Below are positions 5,938-6,084 of a DNA stretch of 6,084 nucleotides, piece after piece. How positions within the stretch are numbered: position 1 is the stretch's first letter; every line of letters begins with the position of its first letter. The position numbers were made by a program, and so were the translations under genes. The stretch is taken from contig CANFLP010000101.1 of NCBI GenBank assembly GCA_947447835.1, positions 1-6,084 on the forward strand, written 5' to 3'. The notes under the pieces are model-generated. The model was not told the origin of the DNA. It saw only the letters and a list, made by a program, of their open reading frames with translations, and did no database searches. This DNA is from Bacteroidota bacterium (GTDB lineage Bacteria; Bacteroidota; Bacteroidia; Chitinophagales; Chitinophagaceae).

Positions 5938-6084
5938 TTAAATTCTTTTTACGCGCATATTTTTAAATCTAACTACATCACCATGTCCTAAAAATCCTAG
6001 GTGACCAGATTTATTTAATAAACCAGGATGTTCTTTGTGATCCATTGTGCCGTTTTTTGAAGCTAAAGCGTAATCACCATCAAC
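5938..6084 (-). CDS. DUF1080 / 3-keto-disaccharide hydrolase family protein, C-terminal fragment
   Basis: This is the 3' end of a leftward gene that enters from the right edge: 48 residues and a TAA stop at 5938-5940. The fragment starts VDGDYALASKNG and ends GHLGFLGHGDVVRFKNMRVKRI split as GHLGFLGHGD and VVRFKNMRVKRI. The pattern of a Gly-rich strand, a H-G-D turn, then V-x-F-x-N-x-R-x-K is the usual C-terminal signature of DUF1080 domains (concanavalin-like beta-sandwich). Members are mostly secreted or periplasmic; some hydrolyse 3-keto-glycosides, while many are uncharacterised. The N-terminus, signal peptide and active-site region lie outside the window, so the activity cannot be judged. 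The gene converges on the receptor gene across the shared terminator at 5866-5897. The codon phase is continuous to the last base of the window. Confidence 0.82.
   Translation of the reverse strand, partial: VDGDYALASKNGTMDHKEHPGLLNKSGHLGFLGHGDVVRFKNMRVKRI

Overview
The window looks like chromosomal DNA from an AT-rich member of the Bacteroidota. The evidence is a large Oar-like TonB-dependent receptor with an N-terminal carboxypeptidase-regulatory-like domain, a secreted glycine-rich protein of the DUF6515 type, the C-terminus of a DUF1080 (3-keto-disaccharide hydrolase type) protein, start codons without a clear Shine-Dalgarno sequence, and candidate -7 elements resembling the Bacteroidota TAnnTTTG consensus. 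The protein styles suggest Chitinophagales or Sphingobacteriales, but the genus cannot be named from this sequence.

Layout, left to right. (1) 1-149, minus strand: 5' part of an unrecognised gene that runs off the left edge, with a 10-bp direct repeat around its possible starts. (2) 207-236: a rho-independent terminator for the leftward gene that follows. (3) 261-1100, minus: a secreted DUF6515-like protein with a Gly/Arg-rich segment and an internal four-fold repeat. (4) 1101-1493: a divergent intergenic region with a perfect palindrome and candidate promoters. (5) 1494-2318, plus: a fold-type IV PLP-dependent aminotransferase (class IV). (6) 2319-2582: a very AT-rich leader with several dyads and GTTAA-type sites. 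(7) 2583-5846, plus: an Oar-like TonB-dependent outer-membrane receptor. (8) 5866-5897: a strong bidirectional terminator. (9) 5938-6084, minus: the 3' end of a DUF1080-domain gene running in from the right.

The genes do not form an obvious pathway or operon. The DUF6515 and aminotransferase genes are divergent. The receptor has its own leader and terminator and no SusD-like partner beside it. The receptor gene shows strongly restricted codon use, which suggests high expression. The receptor, the DUF6515-like protein and probably the DUF1080 protein act at the cell envelope, while the aminotransferase is cytoplasmic. I see no mobile element, CRISPR array, tRNA or rRNA, and no convincing sign of an undescribed multi-gene system. 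The most notable leads are the internal repeats of the DUF6515-like protein, the dyad cluster upstream of the receptor and the unassigned substrate of the aminotransferase.
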